From Eleusine coracana subsp. coracana (taxonomy: Eukaryota > Streptophyta > Magnoliopsida > Poales > Poaceae): a stretch of 64,000 bases of DNA. The notes below the pieces were generated by a model, which was given only the letters and a program-made list of their open reading frames with translations, searched no databases and had not been told where the DNA came from. Location of the stretch: NCBI GenBank assembly GCA_032690845.1, contig CM064429.1, positions 22,045,807-22,109,806 of the forward strand. The letters are read 5' to 3'. Positions 34,279 to 45,482 of this stretch are shown here, one piece after another. A program made the translations under genes and the position numbers. Within the stretch, counting starts at the first letter, position 1; every line of letters begins with the position of its first letter.

Positions 34279-36830
34279 ATGGATAGATCTTGAATGTACA
34301 AGGCGCCAAGAACCGGTCCAATATTTTTTGAGAAGTCTCTAAATTCGTCCAATGGGCTGCACAACATGCTCGATGTGAAGGAACGACTGATATTTATTAC
34401 CCGTGCTTTGATTGCAAGAATCATAAGCTATGGACAGATATAGAAGTGATCAACTCACACTTGGTGCGGAGGGGTTTTGTTGTTTGGTACACGAGATCGA
34501 CAAAACATGGTGAAAACAGTGTGGTTGATATGGAATTTGATGAGCCTATTGATGTTGAAGTCGAGGCTATCAATTCGCCTAGTGCAGATACGACAGAGTC
34601 GTCTGGTGAAGCTGATTTTGATGTTGAAGAGTTATTATGTCACATTGAGCTGCAGGTGTTGATCAATGCCGGTACAACTAACGGCTTGATAATTTCCATA
34701 GAATAGAGAAGGCATCAAAGGATCCATTATATGATGAATCTAAGGGATGTGGTAAAGAGTTCACCGTGTTGCGTACTGTACTTGAGCTGATGAAGTTGAA
34801 GGCCATGCATGCTGGTCGGACGCTAGTTTCACAGATTTGTTGGAGCTTATTTTTGATGCGCTGCCAAAGCCCAACTTGTTGCCAAGGACAACATACCTTG
34901 CTAAGAAGCTGATTTTCCCACTTTCGTTGGACGTGCAAAAAATTCACGCATGTCCAAATCATTACATATTGTATCGAAAGGAGCATCAGGACGCTATGAG
35001 ATGCCCAAGGTGCAAACACAATCATTACAAGAGGAACAACGACTGTGATGCCGATGGTGGCATGAAGAATACCAAAAAGGGAAGAAAGACGAAAAGAAGT
35101 TCTATCGTTGATGACAGTGATCATAATAAGGTTCCTGCTTAGTCATGTGGTACTTACCCGTGGTCGATTGCATCAGATGTTTGTTTGCCAACCCTAGGGA
35201 TGCGGCAATGATGACATGGCATGCGCGTAAGGGGGACGGTAAGCTCAGGCATCCTACAGATGGAACACAGTGGAAAAAGTTCGATGAGAATCATCGAGAC
35301 TTCTCTAATGAGAAAAGGAACCTATGGTTTGCATTGAGTAAAGATGGGATGAATCCATTCGGTCAAATGAGAAATCCGCATAGCACTTGACCAGTGATAC
35401 TAGCAATGTACAACATTCCACCATGGTTATGCCATAAGCGTAAGTACCTACTACTGACCACTCTTATATCTGGGCCCAAAGAACCTGGTAACGACATAGA
35501 CGTATTCTTAGTACCATTGTTCGAAGACCTGCAAAAACTGTGGTTAGAGGGGGTCCTTATATGGGACGAGTATCTAAGAGAGTACTTCAAGCTCAGACCA
35601 ATTATTTTTATGCACAGTAAGTGATTCCTCGGCACTAAGGGCGCTGTCGGGGCAGGTGAAAGGAAAGGCAACATGTTTCGTATGCGTTGATGATACATCC
35701 CATGTGTACCTTCCAGCATCCCAGAAGCTAGTGTATACGCAAAACCGGCGATTCTTACCAGCAAAACACAGGTATCATGCAATGGCTAAATACTTTGATG
35801 ACAAAGTTGAGAACGACACAGTTGCTCAATGTTGGACTAGCAAGGTCATGTTTGACCTTGTTAAAAACATTAGTGTTGTTTTTGAAAAGCTAGTGAAGGG
35901 TGTCAAAAAGGCAAATGGTCTCATGCTGTTTAAAAAGAAATCTATTTTCTTCGTATATTTCAATTATTGGAAAGAATTGGAAGTGAATCATGCCTTCGAC
36001 TGGATGCATATTGGGAAGGGTGTATTTGACAGTACTAGCGGACTTATACTTGACCAACCTGGTAAGACAAAGGATGGACTCAACGCACGTAGAGATCTTC
36101 TAGAGATGGGAATAAGACCAGAGCTTCATCCGCAAGAAAGAGCTAATGGAAAATACTTTCTCCCCCGACGGCCTACATCCTTACGATTGAGGAGAAAACG
36201 ACATTCTGTAAGTGCCTCAGTGGGATTAAAGTACCGGGAGTTTCTCATCGAAAATCAAGAATCTTGTAAACATGGAAGAGTGAAAGATAACTGGGTACAA
36301 CATTCACGATTGCCATATAATGCTTTCAATGTTTCTTCCTATTGCTATTCGAGCTGTGAAATCGCCATGGCTGAAGTTGGTTGTATCTCACCTTTGCTAC
36401 TTTTTTAACGTGGTATTGAAGAAGGTGATAACTAAAGACGAGTTAAATGACCTATGGACCCACATGAAGGAAACAATGTGCATGCTTGAGATGGTCTTCC
36501 CTCTATCCTTTTTCGATATGATGGAACACTTCATGATTCATATTGTTGACCAGATCTCTTGAGAGGTTCATGTATGTATTGAAACGCTATGTACGTACTC
36601 GTTCACATCCAGAGGGTTCTATGATCAAGGGCTACACAACTGAAGAGATCATCGAATGTTGCTCAGATTACATTAATGATGGCAGCAGATCAATTGGTCT
36701 CCCCGTGTCTCGTCATGAGGGTAGATTATCTAGAAAATGTACCAAAGGACGTAGATCGTTTGTTGACCGTGACTTCAAACGAGTGAACCAAGCACAGTTC
36801 AACGTATTGCAACAGACATAGATTGTGGGA
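34279..36830 (+). pseudogene. CACTA transposase, TNP2-type, with DUF4218 region
   Basis: Frames in series with shifts and stops. 34279-34510: degraded transposon-associated domain (MDRS, stop, MYK; later LVRRGF..HGE). 34837-35142: pre-TNP2 segment with CPNHY..RCPRC. 35145-35620: TNP2 core (DCIRCLFANPRDAAMMTWHA, NPFGQM, NIPPWLCHKRKY, DVFLVPLFEDLQKLW). 35656-36310: HRRFLP-like and KTKDGLNARRDL motifs. 36320-36830: DUF4218-like (ETMCMLEMVFPLSFFDMMEH, then RSHPEGSMIKGY). In intact elements this protein cuts and joins the transposon ends. At least four frame breaks make this copy inactive. Confidence 0.88.
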
Positions 36831-36962
36831 CCATACTTTGAGAAACATCTATTAGAGCTCCACCGGAACAACAAGGATGCGACGGATGAATGGATCATAG
36901 ACAAGCACAAGCGTTCTTTCATATAATGGTTTAACTCCATTGACCTCCCATTTGGTGAGTCC

Positions 36963-37562
36963 GTGGAAGAGAAAATGTTGAGAAAGTTAGCTAACCGCCC
37001 GAGAAGAACTGTGGTTACCTTTCAGGCATACGACATTAATGGTTTCACCTTCTACACACAACAGAAGGATAAGAAGAGCAAGTGTCAAAACAGCGGTGTT
37101 CGAGTAGAAGCCATTGACGAAGAGGACCAGACGACCTCGTATTACGGGTACATTGAGGAAATATGGGAACTAGACTACGGTGCAAATTTACAGGTTCCCA
37201 TATTTAAATGCAAATGGGTGAAACACTCAAATGGCATAGAGGTGGATGAGTACGGTTTCACAATCGTTCATCTTAACAATGTTGGTCACAAAGATGAGCC
37301 TTGGATACTGGCCAAGACCATGGAACAAGTGTTTTATGTACTTGATCCAAAGGACGAAAAGAAATATGTTGTGGTTCCAGATAAACAAAGAATTATGAGA
37401 GTGGAAAATGTGGAGGATCGAGATGAATACAATCAATATGATGAGGTGACATTTTTCATAGATCCAAAAATGTTTGAACTCATAGAAGAAAGACTCTCCT
37501 ATGCTGGAGGAATGCCCTACATGCGCACCGATCACTGCCAAGGAAAAGTCATTCAAGGCTAA
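36963..37562 (+). pseudogene. DUF4216-like C-terminal domain of the CACTA transposase ORF
   Basis: Open stretch of 199 residues directly after the DUF4218 region. The DUF4216 character is seen in FQAYDINGFTFYTQQ, SGVRVEA, YYGYIEEIWELDY and DEPWILAKTMEQVFYV. Upstream in frame (36830-36960) the preceding HRNNKDATDEWIIDKHKRSF-like text is cut by a stop. No function is established for the domain beyond its regular place behind TNP2. The sequence after 37562 is AT-rich noncoding until the gypsy copy. Confidence 0.8.
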
Positions 37563-37767
37563 TTCAAGCATCATGTAATTTTATTTTTGAACCTTGTATT
37601 ATTGTTTATTAGGTGAACCTTGTATTATGTTTTCTGTAATTTATGCTTATTTGAATATAAAGATTTTGTAAGTTATTTAAATAAAAAGATGTTATTACAA
37701 TGGTAAGAGGAAAAATATATTTCTAAATGAATAATATATTTCTAAATGAATAATAAATTTCTAAATA

Positions 37768-40700
37768 AAATTTCGTATTCCCACTTTTAATGGCAAATAT
37801 GATCCGGGTGCTTATCTTGATTGGGAATTAGAGGTTGAACAAAAATTTGCATGCCATGATATTCCTGCTAATTTACAAGTTAAGGCTGCTATTAGTGAAT
37901 TTACTGAATTTGCTTTACTTTGGTGGCGTGAGTATAGACAAAGATATCCTGATAATATTCCAGCCACTTGGACGGCATTAAAAGCTGCTATGCGTCATCG
38001 TTTTGTGCCGTCATATTATGCTAGAGATTTGGTTAATCAAATGCAGCGTTTTCAACAAGGTTCACTTTCCGTAGAGGATTATTATCAAGCTTTGCAAAAG
38101 GGTATGATTCGCTGTGGTTTAGTTGAACTGGATGATGCTGCTATGGCTCGCTTTAGGGGTGGGTTAAATCGTGAAATTCAGAATATTCTTGATTATAAGC
38201 ATTATGATGATATGACCACCTTATTTGAATATGCTTGTAAAGCTGAACGTGAAGTGCAGGATCGACAATCTTCATCAAGACCTAACATTTTTGTAGGGTC
38301 CAAGACGCCTTCAGCTCCACGGTCGACACCTCCTTCCACGTCGCGCGACCACTCCTCGACCACGTCCAAGTCGAGTGCTCCATCCACGGCCAAATCTGCC
38401 TCGTTCGTGCCGTCCTCCTCGTCGTCTGGACGAGCTCGTGATATTCAGTGTCACCGTTGCCGAGGATTTGGTCATGTGATACGTGATTGTCCAAATAAAC
38501 GAACTATGTTGATTCGTGACGACGGTGGGTATTCTTCTGCTAGTGATTCTGAGGATATTCAGCACACTATGCTTGCCACTAATCATGCAGATAATACGGA
38601 GCTTCATGTCGACTCTAGTGCCGCCGACAGGTATGCCACTCTTGTTGTGCAGCGTGTTCTTAGTACACAGGTCGTTCAGGATGAAAAGCATCAGCGCCAC
38701 AACATTTTTCATATCAAAGGCGTTGTGCAAGAACGAGCGGTCCGTATAATCATCGATGGTGGCAGTTGCAACAATTTGGCTAGTACGACCTTGGTGGAGC
38801 AGTTGTCATTGCCAAGAAGGAAGCATCCACATCCTTATCACGTTCAATGGCTCAATGATGGCGGCAAAATAAAGGTAACGCGCTCGGTACGTGTTCCTTT
38901 CTCTCTTGGCGCCTATTCTGATTTTGTAGATTGTGATGTTGTTCCAATGGAAGCATGCTCTTTGTTGCTTGGCCGTCCTTGGCAATATGATGTTGATAGT
39001 GTTCATCATGGTCGCTCCAATTATTATTCCTTCATGTTTAAGGGTCAGAAAATTGTTATTCATCCTATGACACCTGAACAAGTTCTTAAAGATGATATTG
39101 CTCGAGCGACAAAAGCTGCAAAATTGGTTACATCGCCTCCTGTTGCACCTGTTCAACATGAGATCAAATTGAATAACCCTATCTTGCTTGCTACACGTGC
39201 TGATTTTGATGAATTACATGATGCTAATCTGCTTTGCTATGCGCTAGTTTGCTCTCGTATGCTTGTTTCACTAGATGAGGCGCCTATGTTGCATATTCCT
39301 CCTGTTGTTGCTAACCTTTTGCAGGACTATAAAGATGTTTTTCCCGCTGAATTGCCGCCGGGTCTTCCTCCTATTCGTGGCATAGAACATCAGATTGATT
39401 TAATTCCAGGCGCACAGCTTCCTAATCGCGCCCCGTACCGCACAAATACTGAGGAGACGAAAGAAATTCAGCGTCAAGTGCAGGCATTGCTTGATAAAGG
39501 TTACATTCGTGAGTCTCTCAGCCCTTGTTCGGTTCCTGTTTTGCTTGTTCCTAAGAAAGATGGTTCTTGGCGTATGTGTGTAGATTGTCGTGCAATTAAC
39601 AATATTACAATTCGTTATCGATATCCTATACCACGCCTTGATGATATGCTTGATGAACTTAGTGGTGCCACAATTTTCTCTAAGGTTGATTTACGTAGTG
39701 GTTACCATCAAATAAGAATGAAATTAGGAGATGAATGGAAAACGGCTTTTAAAACTAAATTTGGCTTGTATGAATGGTTGGTTATGCCGTTTGGATTGTC
39801 TAATGCTCCTAGCACTTTTATGCGCTTAATGAATGAAGTTCTTCGGTCTTTCATTGGAATATTTGTTGTTGTCTATTTTGATGATATCCTTATAGACAGC
39901 AAATCCATGAATGAGCATTTAGATCATTTGCGTGCTGTTTTTGATGCTTTGCGTGCTGCTCACTTGTTTGGGAACATGGAAAAATGCGCTTTTTGCACGC
40001 AACATGTTTCGTTTCTTGGATATGTTGTTACTCCACAGGGCATTGAGGTCGATAGCAGCAAGGTGGACGCCATTCAGAGTTGGCCCCAACCGACGACGGT
40101 CACACAGGTTCGCAGTTTTCTTGGTCTTGCAGGCTTCTATCGTCGTTTTGTGCGGGATTTCAGTTCTATTGCTGCACCATTACATGAGCTGACCAAGAAG
40201 GGTGCGCCATTTGAGTGGGGCGCACCACAAGACGACGCATTCAACACTTTAAAGGAACGGTTAACTCATGCTCCTCTCTTACAATTGCCTAATTTTGATA
40301 AAGTGTTTGAATTGGAATGTGATGCTAGTGAAATTGGTTTGGGTGCTGTTTTGTTGCAAGATCATAAACCCATTGCTTATTTTAGTGAGAAGTTAAGTGG
40401 TGCTGCTCTTAAATATTCCACTTATGATAAAGAACTTTATGCTTTAGTAAGAACTTTGCAAACATGGCAGCATTATTTATGGCCTCACGAATTTATTATT
40501 CATTCTGATCATGAGGCTTTGAAACATATTAGAACCCAAACTAATCTGAATCGTCGACATGCTAAATGGGTTGAATTTATTGAATCTTTTCCATACATCA
40601 TTAAACATAAAAACGAGAAGGAAAATGTGATTGCCGATGCTTTGTCTCGTCGTTATATGATGCTGTCCCAATTAGACTTTAAAATCTTTGGTTTGCAAGC

Positions 40701-42153
40701 TTTGAAAGATCAATATGTGAATGATGCTGATTTTCATGATATTATGATGCATTGTAAGGATGGGAAACCTTGGGGCAAATTTCATATGCAGGATGGGTTC
40801 CTGTTTCGTGCTAACAAGCTGTGTATTCCAGCTAGCTCGGTTCGTCTTTTGTTGTTACAGGAGGCGCATGGAGGTGGTCTTATGGGTCACTTCGGAGTTT
40901 TCAAGACACATGAGGTGTTGGCCGACCATTTCTTTTGGCCACGGATGCGCCGTGATGTTGAGCGCCTTGTTACACGCTGTACTACATGTCAAAAAGCTAA
41001 ATCTCGTTTGGGTAATCATGGTTTGTATATGCCCTTGCCTGTTCCCTCTTCTCCTTGGCTTGATATTTCGATGGATTTTGTTTTGGGATTGCCTCGCACT
41101 AAGAAGGGGAGGGACAGTATTTTTGTGGTTGTTGATGGTTTCTCTAAAATGGCTCACTTTATACCTTGTCATAAAACTGATGATGCCTCAAATGTTGCTG
41201 AATTGTTCTTTAGAGAGATTGTTAGATTGCATGGAATTCCTAAAACAATTGTCTCTGATCGTGATGCTAAGTTTCTTAGTCATTTTTGGCGTTCTCTTTG
41301 GAATAAATTAGGAACTAAGCTGCTGTTTAGTACTACTTGTCATCCTCAAACTGATGGGCAAACTGAGGTAGTAAATAGAACTTTGTCTGCTATGCTTAGA
41401 GCTGTTTTAGATAAAAATTTGAGACGCTGGGAAGATTGTTTACCTCATGTTGAATTTGCTTATAATCGTGCTACACATTCTGCCACTAAGATGTGTCCTT
41501 TTGAGGTTGTTTATGGCTATGTTCCTAAGGCGCCTATTGATTTGTTTGCTATTGATGCTGAAGATGAACCACATCTTGATGCTCTTGCTCATATTGGTCA
41601 CATGAAACAATTGCATGAAGAAACACAACACAACATTGCCATTGCTAATAAAAAGTATCAAGTTTCTGGTAGTAAAGGTAGAAAACATATTTCTTTTGAA
41701 CCTGGTGATTTGGTTTGGTTGCACTTGCGTAAAGATAGATTTCCTACTTTGCGTCGTTCTAAACTGATGCCTCGTGCTGCTGGTCCTTTTAAAGTGCTAA
41801 CCAAGATTAACGATAATGCTTATGTTCTTGACTTGCCCATGGAGTTTGGTGTTTCCACTAGTTTTAATGTTGCAGATTTGAAACCATACTTGGGTGAGGA
41901 TGATGAGTTGCCGTCGAGGACGACTTCACTTCAAGAAGGGGAGGATGATGAGGACATTAACGACATACGAATAATGACGACAGAGGTTGGCGCGCCAAAC
42001 CAAGCTGTCACGCCTCCACCTCTCGTCGTCGCGCCTCCTCGAGTTACGGATCCATCTTCTAACGAGACGACGACGTACAAGGGCCCAATCACTAGAGCTC
42101 GAGCCCAGGAATTGAAGACGGTTTTGATGCTAAGGAACGACGGCCCAGGATGA
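37768..42153 (+). CDS. Element 3 gag-pol, uninterrupted but lacking the N-terminus
   Basis: One open frame from the truncation point to the stop at 42151-42153, with the first in-frame Met at 37990 (1387 codons). It has the gag C-terminal half, zinc knuckle CHRCRGFGHVIRDC, protease IIDGGSCN, RT with YFDDIL, RNase H, integrase with SDRDAK and EVVNRT, the GPF module and the tail inside the LTR. No nonsense codon, unlike both tandem copies. Two residues differ from both other copies in functional neighbourhoods: Asp for Tyr just after YFDDILI, and Glu for Gly after ECDAS. Without promoter and start region, expression is doubtful. Confidence 0.85.
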   Translation, partial: KFRIPTFNGKYDPGAYLDWELEVEQKFACHDIPANLQVKAAISEFTEFALLWWREYRQRYPDNIPATWTALKAAMRHRFVPSYYARDLVNQMQRFQQGSLSVEDYYQALQKGMIRCGLVELDDAAMARFRGGLNREIQNILDYKHYDDMTTLFEYACKAEREVQDRQSSSRPNIFVGSKTPSAPRSTPPSTSRDHSSTTSKSSAPSTAKSASFVPSSSSSGRARDIQCHRCRGFGHVIRDCPNKRTMLIRDDGGYSSASDSEDIQHTMLATNHADNTELHVDSSAADRYATLVVQRVLSTQVVQDEKHQRHNIFHIKGVVQERAVRIIIDGGSCNNLASTTLVEQLSLPRRKHPHPYHVQWLNDGGKIKVTRSVRVPFSLGAYSDFVDCDVVPMEACSLLLGRPWQYDVDSVHHGRSNYYSFMFKGQKIVIHPMTPEQVLKDDIARATKAAKLVTSPPVAPVQHEIKLNNPILLATRADFDELHDANLLCYALVCSRMLVSLDEAPMLHIPPVVANLLQDYKDVFPAELPPGLPPIRGIEHQIDLIPGAQLPNRAPYRTNTEETKEIQRQVQALLDKGYIRESLSPCSVPVLLVPKKDGSWRMCVDCRAINNITIRYRYPIPRLDDMLDELSGATIFSKVDLRSGYHQIRMKLGDEWKTAFKTKFGLYEWLVMPFGLSNAPSTFMRLMNEVLRSFIGIFVVVYFDDILIDSKSMNEHLDHLRAVFDALRAAHLFGNMEKCAFCTQHVSFLGYVVTPQGIEVDSSKVDAIQSWPQPTTVTQVRSFLGLAGFYRRFVRDFSSIAAPLHELTKKGAPFEWGAPQDDAFNTLKERLTHAPLLQLPNFDKVFELECDASEIGLGAVLLQDHKPIAYFSEKLSGAALKYSTYDKELYALVRTLQTWQHYLWPHEFIIHSDHEALKHIRTQTNLNRRHAKWVEFIESFPYIIKHKNEKENVIADALSRRYMMLSQLDFKIFGLQALKDQYVNDADFHDIMMHCKDGKPWGKFHMQDGFLFRANKLCIPASSVRLLLLQEAHGGGLMGHFGVFKTHEVLADHFFWPRMRRDVERLVTRCTTCQKAKSRLGNHGLYMPLPVPSSPWLDISMDFVLGLPRTKKGRDSIFVVVDGFSKMAHFIPCHKTDDASNVAELFFREIVRLHGIPKTIVSDRDAKFLSHFWRSLWNKLGTKLLFSTTCHPQTDGQTEVVNRTLSAMLRAVLDKNLRRWEDCLPHVEFAYNRATHSATKMCPFEVVYGYVPKAPIDLFAIDAEDEPHLDALAHIGHMKQLHEETQHNIAIANKKYQVSGSKGRKHISFEPGDLVWLHLRKDRFPTLRRSKLMPRAAGPFKVLTKINDNAYVLDLPMEFGVSTSFNVADLKPYLGEDDELPSRTTSLQEGEDDEDINDIRIMTTEVGAPNQAVTPPPLVVAPPRVTDPSSNETTTYKGPITRARAQELKTVLMLRNDGPG

Positions 42154-42585
42154 TGTCGCTCGAAGGCCCACGTGGCCCAAGTCGCACGACTCCCTCTCCA
42201 CCGCGCGCCTCTCCACTTCAGCCGGTCCTAAATGCCTTGTCCTCCCCCTATATAGTCAAGGGCTGCGCCCCTTGTAATCTTTGAGTTTTGTTTTAAGTTT
42301 AGCTTAGCTATACATCCGTCTCTCGACGTGAATTCAGAACTCCACCTTCGTGCAATACATCAGATTGCTCGCCTCTAATTCTTGCTCGTTCTTCGATTGC
42401 GTATAAGAATTGATCCTCGTGATCAGGTTGATCTTGTTTACCGCAAGGTTAATATCCTCCGGAAGTTGGTTCAGGGATTGCATTGACGCTTCGGCTTGCT
42501 CGTCGTAGTCGGATCGTGAGGGTCAACATCCACCAAATCGAAGTTATCTCCACTCGCCGAAAGATCGGGCACTCTACACCTATCA
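41946..42585 (+). repeat. 3' LTR of element 3, 640 bp
   Basis: TGATGAGGAC to CACCTATCA, the same length as LTRs 1 and 2, preceded by AAGAAGGGGAGGA. The right flank is GAACA; the left partner is lost with the 5' end. Several private changes (for example GACAGAGGTTGG early in the LTR) set it apart from the composite's LTRs. Confidence 0.92.
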
Positions 42586-44066
42586 GAACATGTACAAGAA
42601 CCTATCGTGGGAGATGCGGAAGTTGCACGACTGGTACATGATGGCATCAAAAGAAGGGGTCACCGAAATCTCTTGTAGGATTCTAAAAGAGGTGTTCAAC
42701 AAAGAAGACGAACAAATATTATACCTATTTTGGGAGGATGTACACTCGATGTTTCGTCTAGACAAGATGGATGTCATTGTCATCACCTTGTGGTGCATGT
42801 AAGTGTCGCGTTCGATCTACTTCATATTTCAAGCATAATTCCATATATTATCTTATGCTTTTTTTATAGCATGAACTCCATTTTCCAAAGAAAGGAGACC
42901 GACAAAAAGGATTGGAGGGTGGCCTACGTCAACCCAAACCGGATCAACCAAAGCTCGATCAACCCAACGGTAAATCCGGAAAACAATCCGGATAAGACAC
43001 CGACAGAGCTTGCTGACATGAAGACGATCTTGACAACAGAAGCAAGGACTTATGTTGCAAATTAATTGTACGACTGCTTCATGAGATGGCAAGATAGAGA
43101 ATGCATTATGGCCCCTTACAACTTCAAGTAAGTTGGACAACTACTGCCTTCGTCATGTATCCTATGTTAAAGTTAAATCCAATCATAATTAACTTGTTGA
43201 TAATATTGTTGTAGCGATCATTGGATCTGTCTGATGATATTTTCCAAAGAAGGGTACCTACTAGCAGTTAATAACCTGGACTTCGACAAGAAGTTATATA
43301 GCGACATTCTGGAAGTCATAGATCGGTAAGAAATTGGTGTACGTGTGTATGGTTTGATGATATAAATATCATCTAATGATAAGCTTTTGTCGATCACGCA
43401 GTGCTTACGAGAAATATGTCGTAGCCAGTGGGCCATGTCATTCTACAAGGAAAATAACCTGTACTTCCGTCATAAGTTTTGGGTAAGATTTGTATGCATC
43501 TCATACACGTCCTTATCATACTATCCATTCATATAATTATCATAAGTGTAATGAACTTGGGTTCTTTAATTTATAGTGCCATAAGCAAATACGAGGAAGT
43601 GTGCATTGTGGTTACTACACTTGTGTGTTCTCGGATTGCACTTCAACTTACCTAGACCATATCATTGAGGAGTCTCAACAAGAGGTAAGTTGATTTTGTT
43701 TATGTCCATTTTACTTTATTTTTTATTTTTAATATCTTATATATTAACAGACTCTGCTCATATGACACAGAAAGCTGCAAGGGCAAAGAGATAATGGGCT
43801 GCCAAGATGAAAAGGAACGATAAGATCAAAAAGGGTATAATTCCTGAATCACGCGTTCACTTGAGTACAATGTCATGTATCTAGTTATAGCTTCTCTTTG
43901 TCATTTTATGTTGAGAGAAGTTATTAGTCCAGAAGGGAAGTGCTTTGATTCAAAGGGTTTACTAGCAACAAAACATAGGTCCCTTTGTGAGTGGGCTAGT
44001 TCGAGAGCACCATATGAGCCTAATGTTCCGGAGAAAGATGATGACTATGCATTAGGGTTTATATAA
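42586..44066 (+). pseudogene. CACTA-encoded Ulp1-like cysteine protease, multi-exon, one stop
   Basis: Six exons joined by GT-AG introns: ..42798, 42870-43127, 43215-43325, 43402-43482, 43577-43684 and 43771 on. Exon 1 has WEMRKLHDWYMMASKEG and WEDVHSMFRLDKMDV, seen before the Ulp1 domain in grass CACTA proteins. Exon 3 starts DHWICLMIFSKEG with the catalytic His. Exon 5 has HKQIRGSVHCGYYTC with the Gln and the nucleophilic Cys. A TAA at 43063-43065 breaks exon 2. The 43875-44066 stretch (LREVISPEGKCF) fits the C-terminal tail. The start is lost at the gypsy copy. In the family this is a SUMO/ubiquitin-like protease domain; its role in transposition is unknown to me. Confidence 0.75.
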
Positions 44067-44229
44067 GATATTTTGTACTATCCATTGAACATTTTGATGA
44101 GTTGTTTTATATATATTCTGTGATTAGATGTTATAAATATCTGTGATGAGATGTTGTAAATTTCTGTGTATGCAGAATCTGTGATTTCTGTATATTTGCT
44201 TTATTTTATTTATTTTTTTGAAAAATAAC

Positions 44230-44508
44230 AAGTAGCAGCGATTGATGGTGTCAACCGCCGCTACTAATAGTTAACAATAGCGGCGATTAATGATATCAAC
44301 CGTTGCTACTAATAGGTAACAATAGCGGCGGTTGACATCTTCAACAGTCGCTACTAATACGACTGTAGCGGCAGTTTGTTTGGGCGACAGACCACTCGCC
44401 GCTACAAAACGCTTATTTGTAGCTACATTTGCGTAGCGGCGGGGTGGCCTGCCCGCCGCTACAGGGCTTTATGAACCGCCGCTACAGGCCATTTTTGTTG
44501 TTGTGTAG
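44230..44508. repeat. CACTA right subterminal repeats and end
   Basis: TAGCGGCGATTGATGGTGTC-type units alternate with their inverses (CAACCGCCGCTACT) near 44235, 44276 and 44328, then CCGCCGCTACAGG at 44451 and 44477 up to TTGTTGTGTAG. They share the core TAGCGGCGGTTGAC with the left array. Confidence 0.85.
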
Positions 44509-45129
44509 GCCACCACATTTCATAATGGCAGTGATGGGTAATTTTGTTTTTATTTTTTGTCTGATTAACGTGGCAATTTCTAGGACTTGAGAACGAACTT
44601 GGTGATTTTTTTTGTTGCTCAAATATATATATAATAGATGATATAAATAACAAGAACAAAGTCAACATTATTGCAATGGGGGAATTTTTACACTAAATTA
44701 GTACAAATAGTAGACCAAGGAAAGACTGTTGATGAGACTGCTAATTTGTGGTCTGTCACCACTACTACAATTTGGCTCTAAAGTGTAAGTTCAAAAATTT
44801 ATTCAATGCTTAACACTATTTGATCTTCATCAACACTTTTCAACAAAGAATAAATAATTCAATTCTCCTAAAAGAGCATAACCGCCACCATTATATTTAA
44901 GATCGAAACTCGAGTACATGGTGATGATTTTTGCACACACTTGCATGAAAATAAAACTACTACTAACACACTTGCATGAAAATAAAACTACTACTAACAA
45001 AGCATGAAAGTAAAACTACTACTAACACACTTGCATGAAAGTAAACACACCCGATACATGGTTTCCCAACCCGCTCACACACACATAAGTAAATAAACAA
45101 AAAGACTGCAAAAGATAAAAGAAAACGCA
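44509..45129. other. Spacer with 30-bp tandem repeats
   Basis: AT-rich noncoding sequence between the CACTA right end and the Athila-like element. At 44941-45055 a TTGCATGAAAATAAAACTAC-type unit of about 30 bp is repeated nearly four times with small changes. The exact left border of the Athila-like element is not visible, and its left LTR was not found here. Confidence 0.6.
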
Positions 45130-45416
45130 AACCGGGAAACCGATACACGTGCCAACTCCTAGGCAGTCTAGTCATCCGAAAGTGGAGTTGGTGGCTGATC
45201 GAAGCCATAGCACCACGCCTTGAGTCGCTCGAACTCCTCCACCATCCCATCGTGGTTGTACCTCCATTAGGACGTGGCTTCCTCCACGCGCTCAATGTAG
45301 TGCATGTTGTCGTCGAGGTACCCCTGCATGGGCACGAAAAAGTCTGCACCGGGCACAAGAGGCACCACTGGTACACGCCCTTGGTACCTGTAGTCGATAC
45401 TCGCGCTGCAGTAGGG

Positions 45417-45453
45417 TGCGCCAACCGGCGCATCGCCTGCGCCGATCGGCGCA
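45417..45453. repeat. Palindrome pair, 3' ORF region
   Basis: TGCGCCAACCGGCGCA at 45417-45432 and a perfect TGCGCCGATCGGCGCA at 45438-45453, centres 21 bp apart. Part of a dispersed set in this element. Confidence 0.9.
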
Positions 45454-45482
45454 GAGGGCTGTGAACCGCCCGCTGCGTTGCT

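Larger units (their letters stand above)
37765..42585 (+). mobile_element. CRM-like gypsy element 3, 5'-truncated
   Basis: The third copy of the 4448-16469 family. It begins abruptly inside gag (AAATAAAATTTCGTATTCCC) after an AT-rich CACTA stretch that itself ends in CTAAAT, so A/T microhomology may have joined the break. The 5' LTR, PBS, leader and the first 110-120 gag codons are gone; the 3' LTR is complete. It lies between the DUF4216 and Ulp1-like parts of the CACTA element, and CACTA sequence at the break was probably lost as well. Confidence 0.9.
33377..44508 (+). mobile_element. CACTA (En/Spm) DNA transposon, interrupted by a gypsy copy
   Basis: Left end CACTACCACAAATAGAGCC. The right end reads CCATTTTTGTTGTTGTGTAG at 44508, lacking the final TG expected of ..GTAGTG, so a 3-bp duplication cannot be confirmed (left flank TAA). 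Subterminal repeats lie at both ends. The coding order of grass CACTA elements is visible: transposon-associated domain, TNP2, DUF4218 and DUF4216, then a Ulp1-like protease gene. A 4.8-kb gypsy copy splits it at 37765-42585. About 6.3 kb of its own sequence remains; stops and frameshifts make it non-autonomous. Confidence 0.88.
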
